Made by a program: the position numbers and the translations under genes. Shown here piece by piece: positions 6,546-13,660 of a stretch of DNA of 14,496 nucleotides. The notes under the pieces were generated by a model, which ran no database searches, was not told where the DNA came from, and worked only from the letters and a program-made list of their open reading frames with translations. The stretch is from Facklamia sp050409585 (GTDB lineage Bacteria > Bacillota > Bacilli > Lactobacillales > Aerococcaceae): the NCBI RefSeq assembly GCF_050409585.1, contig NZ_JBNUPE010000023.1:1-14496 (forward strand), written 5' to 3'. Each line of letters opens with the position of its first letter. The stretch's first letter is position 1.

Positions 6546-7291
6546 AAGAAGGGGCTATTTGGCAAGCTTCACCTGAAGAAGTTGCTCAGGCATGTGACTT
6601 AGTCTTAACAATAGTTGGCTATCCTGAAGATGTTGAAGCGGTATACCTAGGTGAAAAGGGCTTGTTTAAGGGTGCTCACTCAGGTCAGGTTTTTATTGAT
6701 TTAACCACCTCTAGACCAAGTTTGGCTCAGGAACTCACTAAAAAAGGACAAGCTTTGGGTGTTACTGTTTTAGATGCACCTGTTTCTGGTGGAGATTTAG
6801 GAGCAAAAGCAGGACGCCTAACAGCTATGGTTGGAGGAGATGCAGCAACTTTAGATCAAGTTCGTCCTATTCTTGAAACATTTAGTGCAAGTATTCAACT
6901 CCATGGTTCTGCAGGTTCTGGTCAACATGCTAAGGCAAGTAATCAGATTATGATTGCTGGGACAATGACCGGCATGGTCGAAACATTAAGGTATGCTAAA
7001 GCAAATGGGTTAGACTTAGAAAAAGTTATTGCAACCTTGACTGGTGGAGCTGCTAATAACTGGTCATTGGCCAATTATGGCCCTCGTATTTTAAAATCAG
7101 ACTATTCACCTGGATTTTTTGTTAAGCACTATATCAAGGATTTAGGTATTGCTTTAGAAGAAGCTGAAAAAGCCAATTTAAATTTACCAGTTACAAAACT
7201 TGCCTATGATTTATACCAAGAATTAGCAAAAGAAGGTCATGAAAATGATGGTACTCAAGCTTTGATTAAGCTTTGGTGGGATCAAGCTTAA
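6413..7291 (+). CDS. ykwC: YkwC-type NAD(P)-dependent beta-hydroxyacid dehydrogenase
   Basis: A 292-residue soluble oxidoreductase of the 3-hydroxyisobutyrate dehydrogenase/tartronate semialdehyde reductase superfamily. An N-terminal Rossmann fold carries GFIGLGVMGQSM (residues 8-19). The substrate motif DAPVSGG lies at 121-127, and catalytic Lys174 lies in GSGQHAKASNQ, with the Asn three residues after it. The all-helical C-terminal domain includes PGFFVKHYIKDLGIAL, close to Bacillus subtilis YkwC as I remember it. The physiological substrate is unknown. The GTG start is supported by AGGAGG at 6398-6403 and by the one-base overlap with the preceding stop (ATAGTG); the same junction occurs at 6009. 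Originally it was directly coupled to the glucosyltransferase gene; the duplication has inserted the chimeric ORF between them. The coding region itself is intact. Confidence 0.93.
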   Translation: MDQTLKVGFIGLGVMGQSMARHILRAGYPLYVYNRTRSKANQLVEEGAIWQASPEEVAQACDLVLTIVGYPEDVEAVYLGEKGLFKGAHSGQVFIDLTTSRPSLAQELTKKGQALGVTVLDAPVSGGDLGAKAGRLTAMVGGDAATLDQVRPILETFSASIQLHGSAGSGQHAKASNQIMIAGTMTGMVETLRYAKANGLDLEKVIATLTGGAANNWSLANYGPRILKSDYSPGFFVKHYIKDLGIALEEAEKANLNLPVTKLAYDLYQELAKEGHENDGTQALIKLWWDQA

Positions 7292-7306
7292 TAGTCCTCC
7301 TCACTC

Positions 7307-7338
7307 TAAGTTGGGAAGCAACTTAAAATTTATTTCTT
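7307..7338 (+). terminator. Terminator after the dehydrogenase gene
   Basis: TAAGTTG (7307-7313) pairs perfectly with CAACTTA (7319-7325) around GGAAG, followed by AAATTTATTTCTT. The stem has only two G-C pairs and the tail is interrupted, so efficiency is uncertain. Confidence 0.5.
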
Positions 7339-7361
7339 GCAATTTTATCTCAGTTTGTTAG

Positions 7362-7376
7362 TATACCTTGTATAAA
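7362..7376 (+). promoter_or_regulatory. Possible promoter -10 region of ykuJ
   Basis: TATACC (7362-7367) and TATAAA (7371-7376) are -10 candidates 36 to 50 bp before the start. TTGCAA (7337-7342) is a candidate -35 for the first, with a 19-bp spacer. None is a strong match, but terminators on both sides imply a promoter here. Confidence 0.35.
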
Positions 7377-7411
7377 ATAAATTATCTTCTTAGTGAAGAA
7401 TGGAGGAAATC

Positions 7412-7639
7412 ATGAAAGCATCTGTACTTACTGGAATTATTCAACGACTAGAAACAATGACTAAGGCAAAAGATGAAGTTGAAATTCGTCGATTTGAATT
7501 GGATGGGATTGAAAAATGCCAAGTGACTTATTTACCAAATGATGATGCTTTTGAAATGACAGAATCAGAAACGGGAACTGTTTTCCGCTTTGACAACATT
7601 GATCTAGTAGCCATTGAAATATTTGATCTGTTGGGTTAA
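7412..7639 (+). CDS. ykuJ: YkuJ-family small protein (DUF1797)
   Basis: A 75-residue acidic cytosolic protein matching Bacillus subtilis YkuJ in length and in its C-terminal signature FDNIDLVAIEIFDLL (YkuJ has FDNIDMVSIEIFELL). The family is conserved in Bacilli, has a solved small alpha/beta fold and no established function. I chose ATG 7412 over the in-frame ATG at 7400. The only Shine-Dalgarno, GGAGG at 7402-7406, overlaps that upstream codon and sits 5 nt before 7412. The gene is isolated, between the dehydrogenase terminator and a strong terminator at 7647-7688, so it seems monocistronic. Confidence 0.9.
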   Translation: MKASVLTGIIQRLETMTKAKDEVEIRRFELDGIEKCQVTYLPNDDAFEMTESETGTVFRFDNIDLVAIEIFDLLG

Positions 7640-7646
7640 TTCAAAC

Positions 7647-7688
7647 AAAAAGAGGTCTGAGGATAATCGAAATCCTAGACCTCTTTTT
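7647..7688. terminator. Strong, bidirectional-looking terminator after ykuJ
   Basis: AAAAAGAGGTCT (7647-7658) pairs perfectly with AGACCTCTTTTT (7677-7688). After a one-base bulge, AGGAT (7660-7664) pairs with ATCCT (7672-7676) around the loop AATCGAA. A-tract and T-tract flank the stem, so it would work on either strand. There is no minus-strand gene here to use it. Confidence 0.9.
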
Positions 7689-7788
7689 ATTTAGCATAAA
7701 CATATAATCTTTTCATCAGTTAAAATCCTAAGCAAGATAATTATAAATATTAGAGCCAGTGAATCATGAGTATAAGAATACAAGAATG

Positions 7789-7797
7789 TGCTATAAT
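7789..7797 (+). promoter_or_regulatory. Extended -10 promoter of the yqeG cluster
   Basis: TGCTATAAT combines a perfect TATAAT (7792-7797) with the TGn extension. No good -35 is visible at 16-19 bp, which fits an extended -10 promoter. It lies 50 bp before yqeG. No other convincing promoter is seen before yceD, so this probably drives yqeG to tmcAL. Confidence 0.65.
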
Positions 7798-7847
7798 GAC
7801 TTTAAGTAAAAAAAGAAATAAGATAATAAAAAAGTATAGGAGGAATC

Positions 7848-8381
7848 ATGAGAAAATTGATTCAACCCACTTGGTGTCTTAATTCAGTTTATCGTCTTAA
7901 GCCATCTGATCTAATCAACCAGCAAATTAAAGGCCTAATAGTAGATCTTGATAATACACTCTTGGCATGGAATTGCCTAGATCATACCCAAGAATTAGCA
8001 ATATGGGCAAAGAGTATGCAAGATGCAGGTATAAAATTATTTGTTTTATCCAACAATCATCCCGAACGAGTACATAGGGTGGCGGATCCTTTAAAATTAC
8101 CTTATCTCGGTCATGCCTTAAAACCGCTCAGACGTAGTTTTCGCTTAGCAATGAAAAGAATGCAAGTTAAGCCGGAGCATGTCTTAGTGGTCGGTGACCA
8201 GATAATGACCGATGTAATAGGAGCTAAGAGTTTAGGTTTGAAAGTACTTTTAGTTAAACCTATTGTCAATAATGATAATATTTACACCCTGGTCAATCGC
8301 ACTTTAGAAAAAATGGCACTGAAATGGATTGGGATTGACCGACATGGAGACTGGGGGGACCAACTTGAAAGACCAAACTAA
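7848..8381 (+). CDS. yqeG: YqeG-family HAD-IIIA phosphatase
   Basis: A 177-residue HAD-superfamily hydrolase of subfamily IIIA, cytosolic. All four HAD motifs are visible: DLDNT with Asp33 and Asp35 (nucleophile and acid/base), Ser68 in VLSNN, Lys92 in ALKP, and GDQIMTD with Asp117 and Asp122 for Mg. Length is typical for the family. The natural substrate is not established; its constant position beside yqeH suggests a link with ribosome assembly or nucleotide metabolism. AGGAGG at 7838-7843 lies 4 nt before the ATG. The last codons overlap the start of yqeH, indicating coupled translation. It is the first gene of the cluster. Confidence 0.94.
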   Translation: MRKLIQPTWCLNSVYRLKPSDLINQQIKGLIVDLDNTLLAWNCLDHTQELAIWAKSMQDAGIKLFVLSNNHPERVHRVADPLKLPYLGHALKPLRRSFRLAMKRMQVKPEHVLVVGDQIMTDVIGAKSLGLKVLLVKPIVNNDNIYTLVNRTLEKMALKWIGIDRHGDWGDQLERPN

Positions 8382-9492
8382 TTTACAAGAAAACTATCAA
8401 TGCATTGGATGTGGGGCTGAAATTCAAAGTGAAGATCCTAATAAGATGGGGTATTTATTGGCTTCTATCTTGGAGAAGAAAAAAATAGAAGGCGATTTTT
8501 ATTGTCAGCGCTGTTTCAGACTGCGTCATTATAATGAGCTACAGGATGTGCAAATTTCAGACGATATATTTCTGGATCGCCTTTCTTCCATTTCAGAAGA
8601 CGATGCTTTTGTAGTGAATGTTATTGATATATTTGATGTTGAAGGAAGTATGTTATCTGGCTTAAATCGTTTTATTGGCAAGCAACCCTTTGTTTTAGTC
8701 GCTAATAAAGTAGACTTATTACCAAAATCAGTCAAACAAAATCGAATCGTTCATTGGTTGAAACAGCGTTTCTTTGAAAATAGTTTAAAACCAGACGAAG
8801 TGTTTTTGCTGTCAGCCAATAAGCCAGCTAGCTTACAAGCTCTAATTGATCGGATTGACCGCGAGGTAAGACAACGTAATGTTTACATAGTGGGAGTTAC
8901 TAATGTTGGAAAATCTACCTTAATTAACCAACTACTGAGACATTATGGTGGAGACAAAGAAATAATCACAACCTCTGATCATCCGGGCACCACACTCGAT
9001 ACGATTCGTATACCATTAACAGAAACAACGGGTATCATTGATACTCCGGGAATTATCAAGGAAAACCAACTGGCTCATTACTTAGATCGTCAGGGAATGA
9101 AAAAACTATTACCCAATAAAGCAATTAATCCTAGAACTTTTCAGTTAAATGCTGGTCAAACACTCTTTTTAGCTGGAGCAGGTAGAGTTGATTTTATAGC
9201 AGGAGAAAGGGCAGCCTTTACTTTTTATGTCTCCAATGAGACATATATTCACCGGACTAAAACGGATAAGGCAGATGACTTTTACCTTAAGCACAAAGGA
9301 CAACTCTTAAGTCCTCCATATCTCAATCAAGCAGTTAATTTTCCTGAACTACAAGGAAGGGATTATCAATTAAAACCCAATCAAGATTTAGCGATTGCTG
9401 GACTAGGATGGTTAACAGTTAATGAACCTGTTCAAGTAAGACTATGGGCTCCAAAAGCTGTCCAAGTTACACAAAGAGAAAGTATGATTTAG
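8365..9492 (+). CDS. yqeH: Circularly permuted GTPase YqeH (30S ribosome assembly)
   Basis: A GTPase needed for small-subunit (16S rRNA) maturation in Bacillus subtilis. From the chosen start it has 375 residues. An N-terminal zinc finger has Cys13-x2-Cys16 and Cys47-x2-Cys50. The GTPase motifs are in permuted order: G4 NKVD at 114-117, then G1 GVTNVGKST at 177-185, then G3 DTPG at 226-229. A C-terminal YqeH domain follows (RTFQLNAGQTL onward). The start is uncertain. TTG 8365 has a G-rich Shine-Dalgarno (8353-8358) 6 nt upstream and gives an N-terminus close to known YqeH lengths. In-frame ATGs at 8344 and 8329 lack one. All three overlap the end of yqeG. aroE, which follows yqeH in B. subtilis, is absent here. 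Confidence 0.95.
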   Translation: MKDQTNLQENYQCIGCGAEIQSEDPNKMGYLLASILEKKKIEGDFYCQRCFRLRHYNELQDVQISDDIFLDRLSSISEDDAFVVNVIDIFDVEGSMLSGLNRFIGKQPFVLVANKVDLLPKSVKQNRIVHWLKQRFFENSLKPDEVFLLSANKPASLQALIDRIDREVRQRNVYIVGVTNVGKSTLINQLLRHYGGDKEIITTSDHPGTTLDTIRIPLTETTGIIDTPGIIKENQLAHYLDRQGMKKLLPNKAINPRTFQLNAGQTLFLAGAGRVDFIAGERAAFTFYVSNETYIHRTKTDKADDFYLKHKGQLLSPPYLNQAVNFPELQGRDYQLKPNQDLAIAGLGWLTVNEPVQVRLWAPKAVQVTQRESMI

Positions 9493-9524
9493 GTTAAACA
9501 GATCTAGTTAGAAAAGGAGTCAAT

Positions 9525-9842
9525 ATGACCGTATTAAATAAAAAACAAATTAAGTTTCTTAGAAAAAAAGCGCAAAAAGAAAAAGCAATTTTTCAAATCG
9601 GAAAATTAGGAATTACAGAAGTCTTTATTCAACAAGTGGATGAAGCCATTGAAAAAAGAGAATTAATTAAATTTAATATTCTGCAAAATTCTGATGAAGA
9701 AATTGATCAAGCGGCTGAACAAATTGCTCAAGCAATTAATGCAGTAATTGTTCAAACCGTTGGACATACAGCTGTTCTTTATCGCCCTTCTCACAAAGAA
9801 AAATATCAAAGAATAAGTGAAGAAATAGCCACTATTCAATAG
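9525..9842 (+). CDS. yhbY: YhbY/YqeI-family CRM-domain RNA-binding protein
   Basis: A 105-residue basic protein made of one CRM domain, the IF3-like RNA-binding fold linked to pre-50S ribosomal particles. The opening LNKKQIKFLRKKAQ, the GKLG loop at 26-29 (the CRM GxxG motif), the central ALE/R-LIK-like stretch (AIEKRELIKFNIL), and VGHTAVLYRP at the end align with B. subtilis YqeI and E. coli YhbY. Its length is slightly above the usual 96-97, owing to a short charged tail. AAGGAG at 9514-9519 precedes the ATG by 5 nt. It is the third gene of the cluster, 32 bp after yqeH and 19 bp before nadD. Confidence 0.95.
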   Translation: MTVLNKKQIKFLRKKAQKEKAIFQIGKLGITEVFIQQVDEAIEKRELIKFNILQNSDEEIDQAAEQIAQAINAVIVQTVGHTAVLYRPSHKEKYQRISEEIATIQ

Positions 9843-9861
9843 CAACAGAAAGGAGACCTCC

Positions 9862-10539
9862 ATGCGGACGATCGTCAGTGAACAAACTATTTTGAGGCTT
9901 GAGCGAGAATATGCCTCGATCACCTTAGGACAAATAGCGGATTTAACAACCGACCGTGATCGCCAACGCATCGGTATTTTAGGAGGGACTTTTAATCCGC
10001 CTCATTTAGGTCATTTAATGATGGCTGAACAAGTAGGAAAACAATTAGATTTAGATGAAGTTTGGTTTATGCCAACCGCAAAGCCACCTCATGCGCCGGG
10101 GAAGCAGACCATTGCTTCTCAACACCGGCTGCAAATGGTTCAAAGAGCGATCGAAGGTAATCCTTTGTTTAAACTCCAAGCCTACGAAGTTAATCGTGGT
10201 GGGAAAAATTATACCATTGATACTATGAGGCATTTCGTGAAAGCTTACCCTGAGTGCGACTTTTACTTTATCATTGGGAGTGACTCAGCTAATGAACTAG
10301 AGACTTGGCGTGACATTAGTGAATTGGCTTCAATGGTTCAATTTGTGGGTGTGCGACGTCCAGGCGAAGAAATTTATGGGGGGCAATATCCAATCATCTG
10401 GGTAGACAGTCCTTTGGTAGAGCTTTCTTCAACGGAAATTCGTCTAAGAGTCTACTTGGAACAATCCATTCGTTATCAAGTTCCTGATGCGGTGATAGAC
10501 TACATTAACCGCCACGACCTATATCGACGTTTGGATTGA
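9862..10539 (+). CDS. nadD: Nicotinate-nucleotide adenylyltransferase
   Basis: A 225-residue enzyme that adenylylates nicotinate mononucleotide with ATP to give deamido-NAD, the penultimate step of NAD synthesis. The nucleotidyltransferase fold shows GGTFNPPHLGH at 41-51 (HxGH, His48 and His51), the YTIDT region, FIIGSDSANELETW, and the C-terminal SSTEIR motif. An N-terminal extension of about 35 residues precedes the conserved IGILGGTF. The same kind of extension is known in streptococcal NadD but not in B. subtilis. AAGGAG at 9850-9855 supports the upstream ATG, and no good internal start exists. Its stop at 10537-10539 is followed 17 bp later by the yqeK start. Confidence 0.97.
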   Translation: MRTIVSEQTILRLEREYASITLGQIADLTTDRDRQRIGILGGTFNPPHLGHLMMAEQVGKQLDLDEVWFMPTAKPPHAPGKQTIASQHRLQMVQRAIEGNPLFKLQAYEVNRGGKNYTIDTMRHFVKAYPECDFYFIIGSDSANELETWRDISELASMVQFVGVRRPGEEIYGGQYPIIWVDSPLVELSSTEIRLRVYLEQSIRYQVPDAVIDYINRHDLYRRLD

Positions 10540-10556
10540 TGAAAGAAGGAGTTTTT

Positions 10557-11174
10557 ATGACAGAAGAACTTATTTACCAACAAGACTTTATTAATATGAG
10601 CCGTCAAGAGTTGATTAATCAATTAGAAAAGCGTTTATCAAAAAGACGGTTTGATCATGTAATGGGGGTTGAAAAAAAAGCGCTTGAGTTAGCGAAGCTT
10701 TATGAAGAAGATATCGAAAAAGCATCAATTGTTGCTTTAATGCATGACTATGCCAAAGAAATTGAATCCGAGGCAATGTTAAATTTAGCTCAAGCATTTT
10801 GGTCAGACGAGCGGCTTAAAGACGCAACAGAAGGAATCTGGCATGGTTTTGCTGCTGCACAAATATTGAAAACGGATCTAGCATGTCAAGATGATGAAAT
10901 TATTCAAGCGGTAGCTGCTCATACTACGGGCTGGCACCAAATGTCAAAACTTGCAAAAATACTTTATATCGCAGACTATACAGAAGAAGGACGTAATTTT
11001 AAAGGAGTCAATAAGGTTAGAAAACTAAGTCAAATTGATTTAGATAAGGCTTGTTTTTTGAAGATGCGTATGACAGTAAAGCACTTGATGAAAAGGCAAG
11101 AATATCTTTTCCCCTTACAAATTGAAGTCTATAACAGTTGGATTAAAAATTATAAAGCAAATAAAGCTATTTAG
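10557..11174 (+). CDS. yqeK: YqeK, HD-domain symmetrical Ap4A hydrolase
   Basis: A 205-residue HD-superfamily phosphohydrolase. Family members hydrolyse diadenosine tetraphosphate to two ADP (shown for Firmicutes YqeK). Metal-site residues are visible as His34 (FDHVMGVEKKALELA), the His63-Asp64 doublet (ALMHDYAKE), the His in GIWHGFAAA, the His in AAHTTGW, and the Asp in ILYIADYTE. The start was chosen at ATG 10557, 5 nt after AAGGAG (10546-10551). An in-frame ATG at 10539, next to an in-frame TTG, overlaps the nadD stop and lacks a Shine-Dalgarno. Immediate downstream coupling to rsfS (AGGAGG overlaps the yqeK stop) is typical of the cluster. Confidence 0.94.
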   Translation: MTEELIYQQDFINMSRQELINQLEKRLSKRRFDHVMGVEKKALELAKLYEEDIEKASIVALMHDYAKEIESEAMLNLAQAFWSDERLKDATEGIWHGFAAAQILKTDLACQDDEIIQAVAAHTTGWHQMSKLAKILYIADYTEEGRNFKGVNKVRKLSQIDLDKACFLKMRMTVKHLMKRQEYLFPLQIEVYNSWIKNYKANKAI

Positions 11175-11182
11175 GAGGAATT

Positions 11183-11545
11183 ATGACATTATCAAGTAAA
11201 GAAAAATTAGAAGTAATTGTAAAAGCGGCGGACGATCGGATGGGCCAAGATATTATGGCTTTAGATGTAAGTCAAATGACACCCTTGGCAGAATATTTTG
11301 TAATCATGCACGCCAAGAATGAACGTCAACTTAATGCGATTGTGGACGAAATTATTGAAAAATGTCATCAAGCGAATATAAATATCAAGGGTTCTGAAGG
11401 AAAAGATGGCGGACGCTGGATTTTAATTGATATTTATGAAATCGTTGTTCATGTCTTTCATTATGAAGAGCGTAGCCATTATAATTTAGAAAAAATCTGG
11501 CGAGATGCGCTATTAGTGGACATTTCTGCATGGGTGAATCCTTAA
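11183..11545 (+). CDS. rsfS: Ribosomal silencing factor RsfS (YbeB/Iojap)
   Basis: A 120-residue protein that binds ribosomal protein uL14 on the 50S subunit and blocks joining with 30S in stationary phase or starvation. Recognised from the conserved family pattern: KAADDRMGQDIMALDVSQMT near residues 14-33, YFVIMHAKNERQLNAI, GRWILIDIYEIVVHVF near 79-94, and YNLEKIWRDA near the end. Length is typical. AGGAGG at 11173-11178 overlaps the yqeK stop. The rsfS stop TAA shares one base with the following ATG (TAATG), so rsfS and the methyltransferase gene are coupled. Confidence 0.96.
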   Translation: MTLSSKEKLEVIVKAADDRMGQDIMALDVSQMTPLAEYFVIMHAKNERQLNAIVDEIIEKCHQANINIKGSEGKDGGRWILIDIYEIVVHVFHYEERSHYNLEKIWRDALLVDISAWVNP

Positions 11546-12315
11546 TGAGTTTTACCGATGTCGCTTTGGTTTATGACCGTTTTAATGATTTGAGCGCCTA
11601 TGATCAGTGGCTAGATTTTACTTTAGCTCATGCAGGAGAAGCTGTTGAAAATGTTTTGGATATGGCATGTGGGACAGGTTATTTTAGCCGTTTATTAGCT
11701 AAGAATTATCAGCAAGTTAAGGGTATGGATTTAAATGAAGCAATGATTGACCAAGCTAAAAAACAAGCAGGAAATGAATATGAAAACCTCATCTTTCAAC
11801 AAGGTGATATGCTCAATCTAGAAGCAGAAGAGGGAAAGTATGATTTAGTGACTTGCTATGCAGATTCTTTATGTTTTCTAAAGAATGAAGAAGAGCTTAA
11901 ACAGGCTCTTTTTTCAATGGTTAATTGTCTAAAAGATAGTGGTCGATTATTGTTTGATGTATGGACCCCTTATCAATTGAGTCAAGGATTTGATCAATTT
12001 TCTTATCAGGATGAAGATGAAAAGGGAGCTCTATTGTGGACATCTTTCACTAAAGCTAATGATTTAAGTGTAATTCACCAGTTAACTGTCTTTGATCGCG
12101 TTGAGTCTGAAGCTGATCAAGATTTTTATAGACGTTATCAAGTCGACCTAGAAGAAAAAACCTATCCCTTAGCTACTTATAAAAATTTTTTACTAGAAGT
12201 AGGCTTGCAACCACAACAAATTCAAGTTTTGGTCAATTTTGGTGAACGTCAGTATGACGAATCTCAAGATCAAAAGACTGATCGTTGGTTTTTTGTATGT
12301 CAAAAGGGGGAATAA
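11545..12315 (+). CDS. yqeM: YqeM-type SAM-dependent methyltransferase
   Basis: A 256-residue class I methyltransferase. Motif I VLDMACGTGYF lies at 37-47, and an acidic loop (GMDLNEAMID) follows for binding the ribose of S-adenosylmethionine. VYDRFNDLSAYDQWLDF at the N-terminus is the usual start of the YqeM family. The substrate is unknown; conserved linkage to rsfS, nadD and yqeK in Firmicutes suggests a translation- or tRNA-related role, which is inference. ATG 11545 overlaps the rsfS stop by one base; an in-frame ATG at 11530 would add five residues but fits the family less well. The stop directly abuts the tmcAL start with no spacer. Confidence 0.85.
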   Translation: MSFTDVALVYDRFNDLSAYDQWLDFTLAHAGEAVENVLDMACGTGYFSRLLAKNYQQVKGMDLNEAMIDQAKKQAGNEYENLIFQQGDMLNLEAEEGKYDLVTCYADSLCFLKNEEELKQALFSMVNCLKDSGRLLFDVWTPYQLSQGFDQFSYQDEDEKGALLWTSFTKANDLSVIHQLTVFDRVESEADQDFYRRYQVDLEEKTYPLATYKNFLLEVGLQPQQIQVLVNFGERQYDESQDQKTDRWFFVCQKGE

Positions 12316-13536
12316 ATGTTGAGAACCTTAGGCATTATTGCAGAATACAATCCTTTTCATTATGGCCATCTCTATCAACTCAAAAAGGCAAGGACCTTAA
12401 CTCAAGCTGAATGCATTATCGTTTTAATGAGTGGGAATGTTGTGCAAAGAGGGGAGTTTCCTATTCTGGATAAATGGCATAGGGCAGAGCTTGCCTTAAA
12501 AAATGGAGCAGACCTAGTCCTCGAACTTCCATTGAATGCTAGTCTGCAGGCAGCGGATTTTTTTGCCGGAAGCTCCGTTGACATCATGAAAGACTTGGAG
12601 GTTGATTATTTAGCTTTTGGAAGTGAATCGGCTGAATTAGCAGATCTTCAAGCCTATTTAAATTTTATTGAGTTAATTGATGCGGACTTGCAAAAAAATA
12701 TCCGTCTTTTACTTAAAGAAGGAAAGGCCTACCCAGCCGCTTATCAAACGGCTGTCGCTCAACAATTGAAACAGCATGAATACAGTTTAAGTTTCGATCC
12801 ATCTGCTAGCAATCAAATGCTAGGCATTCTGTACTTAAAAGCACTAAAAGGTTCTAAAATTCAACCAATTGTTATCCCTCGTCTTAAAGAAACTCAAGAG
12901 CTAGAACAGTGGATTGAGCTACCACATGAGCTACAACCAATATCTATCCTTTCAGGCAGTCAAATCAGAAAGGAAGTTCAAGAGGGTGTTCTAAAAGCTC
13001 GAAATCTTCCGATAATGACTTGGCAGAAGTTGCAAATGCATTCCTTAATTGAATGGCAAGATTATTATACCTTACTCAACTATGCTATCTTAGCGTTGGG
13101 GAAAGAAGGTCTTGCTAAAATTCAAGGAATGGTCGAGGGGATGGAGTCGGCTATCTATAAGCAAAATCTCAAAACTCAGTCTTGGGAGGAATTAGTGGAT
13201 GCTCTTACTTCGAGTCGGTGGACACGGTCAGCTGTACAACGTCTATTGATGATGGTTTTATTGCATATTGATCAAACAATGTGGCAAAGTTATTTAACAA
13301 AAAATAAAAAGCAGAAAGTGCTTCGTATCTTGGCTTTTAATCAAGTGGGACGAGCCTTTTTAAGCAGCTTTAATTCGGAAAAACTAAAACTTTTTTCTAA
13401 TTTATCGCAAGAAATAGCAGACAATTATCACTTGTCCTTGCAAGTAGATAGTATTTTGCAGGCCAATCCTAATAAAAAAACTGAAGAACAAGTGATAGCA
13501 AAGCATCCCATTTATTTAAATGAGCCTTATTTATAG
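12316..13536 (+). CDS. tmcAL: tRNA(Met) cytidine acetate ligase TmcAL (YlbM)
   Basis: A 406-residue enzyme that uses acetate and ATP to acetylate the wobble cytidine C34 of elongator tRNA-Met, known from B. subtilis TmcAL (formerly YlbM). The N-terminal nucleotidyltransferase-like domain has GIIAEYNPFHYGHLYQL with the HxGH motif at His15-His18, followed by MSGNVVQRGEFPI and LELP. SGSQIRK near 215 is the second adenylylation motif. Length is normal for the family. The ATG follows the methyltransferase stop immediately, with GGGGGA a few bases upstream as Shine-Dalgarno inside that gene. In B. subtilis the gene lies beside ylbN(yceD)-rpmF, the same neighbours as here. Confidence 0.95.
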   Translation: MLRTLGIIAEYNPFHYGHLYQLKKARTLTQAECIIVLMSGNVVQRGEFPILDKWHRAELALKNGADLVLELPLNASLQAADFFAGSSVDIMKDLEVDYLAFGSESAELADLQAYLNFIELIDADLQKNIRLLLKEGKAYPAAYQTAVAQQLKQHEYSLSFDPSASNQMLGILYLKALKGSKIQPIVIPRLKETQELEQWIELPHELQPISILSGSQIRKEVQEGVLKARNLPIMTWQKLQMHSLIEWQDYYTLLNYAILALGKEGLAKIQGMVEGMESAIYKQNLKTQSWEELVDALTSSRWTRSAVQRLLMMVLLHIDQTMWQSYLTKNKKQKVLRILAFNQVGRAFLSSFNSEKLKLFSNLSQEIADNYHLSLQVDSILQANPNKKTEEQVIAKHPIYLNEPYL

Positions 13537-13603
13537 CAAGCTAAACTAGTAATATGAACGTCAATCAGCTATACTAATATTGGTTTAGAATTGATTATTG
13601 TGA

Positions 13604-13632
13604 TTGACAAGCTGTCTTTTCTTAAGTATAAT
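13604..13632 (+). promoter_or_regulatory. Consensus promoter of yceD-rpmF
   Basis: TTGACA (13604-13609) and TATAAT (13627-13632) are both perfect and separated by the optimal 17 bp, 28 bp before the yceD start. It is the strongest promoter in the window, fitting ribosomal protein supply. GTCAATCA (13560-13567) and TGATTGAC (13601-13608) form an inverted pair whose second arm overlaps the -35. Confidence 0.92.
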
Positions 13633-13660
13633 TTATTTTGTCGTTTTAGAGGTGATATAT

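Noticed and set aside
7400..7411. Earlier ATG for ykuJ at 7400
   Set aside because: The Shine-Dalgarno GGAGG overlaps this codon and is correctly spaced only for ATG 7412; the shorter form fits the family.
13604..13660. Upstream TTG start extending yceD by 19 residues
   Set aside because: The TTG is part of the -35 hexamer of a consensus promoter, so it cannot lie in the mRNA; ATG 13661 has a good ribosome-binding site.
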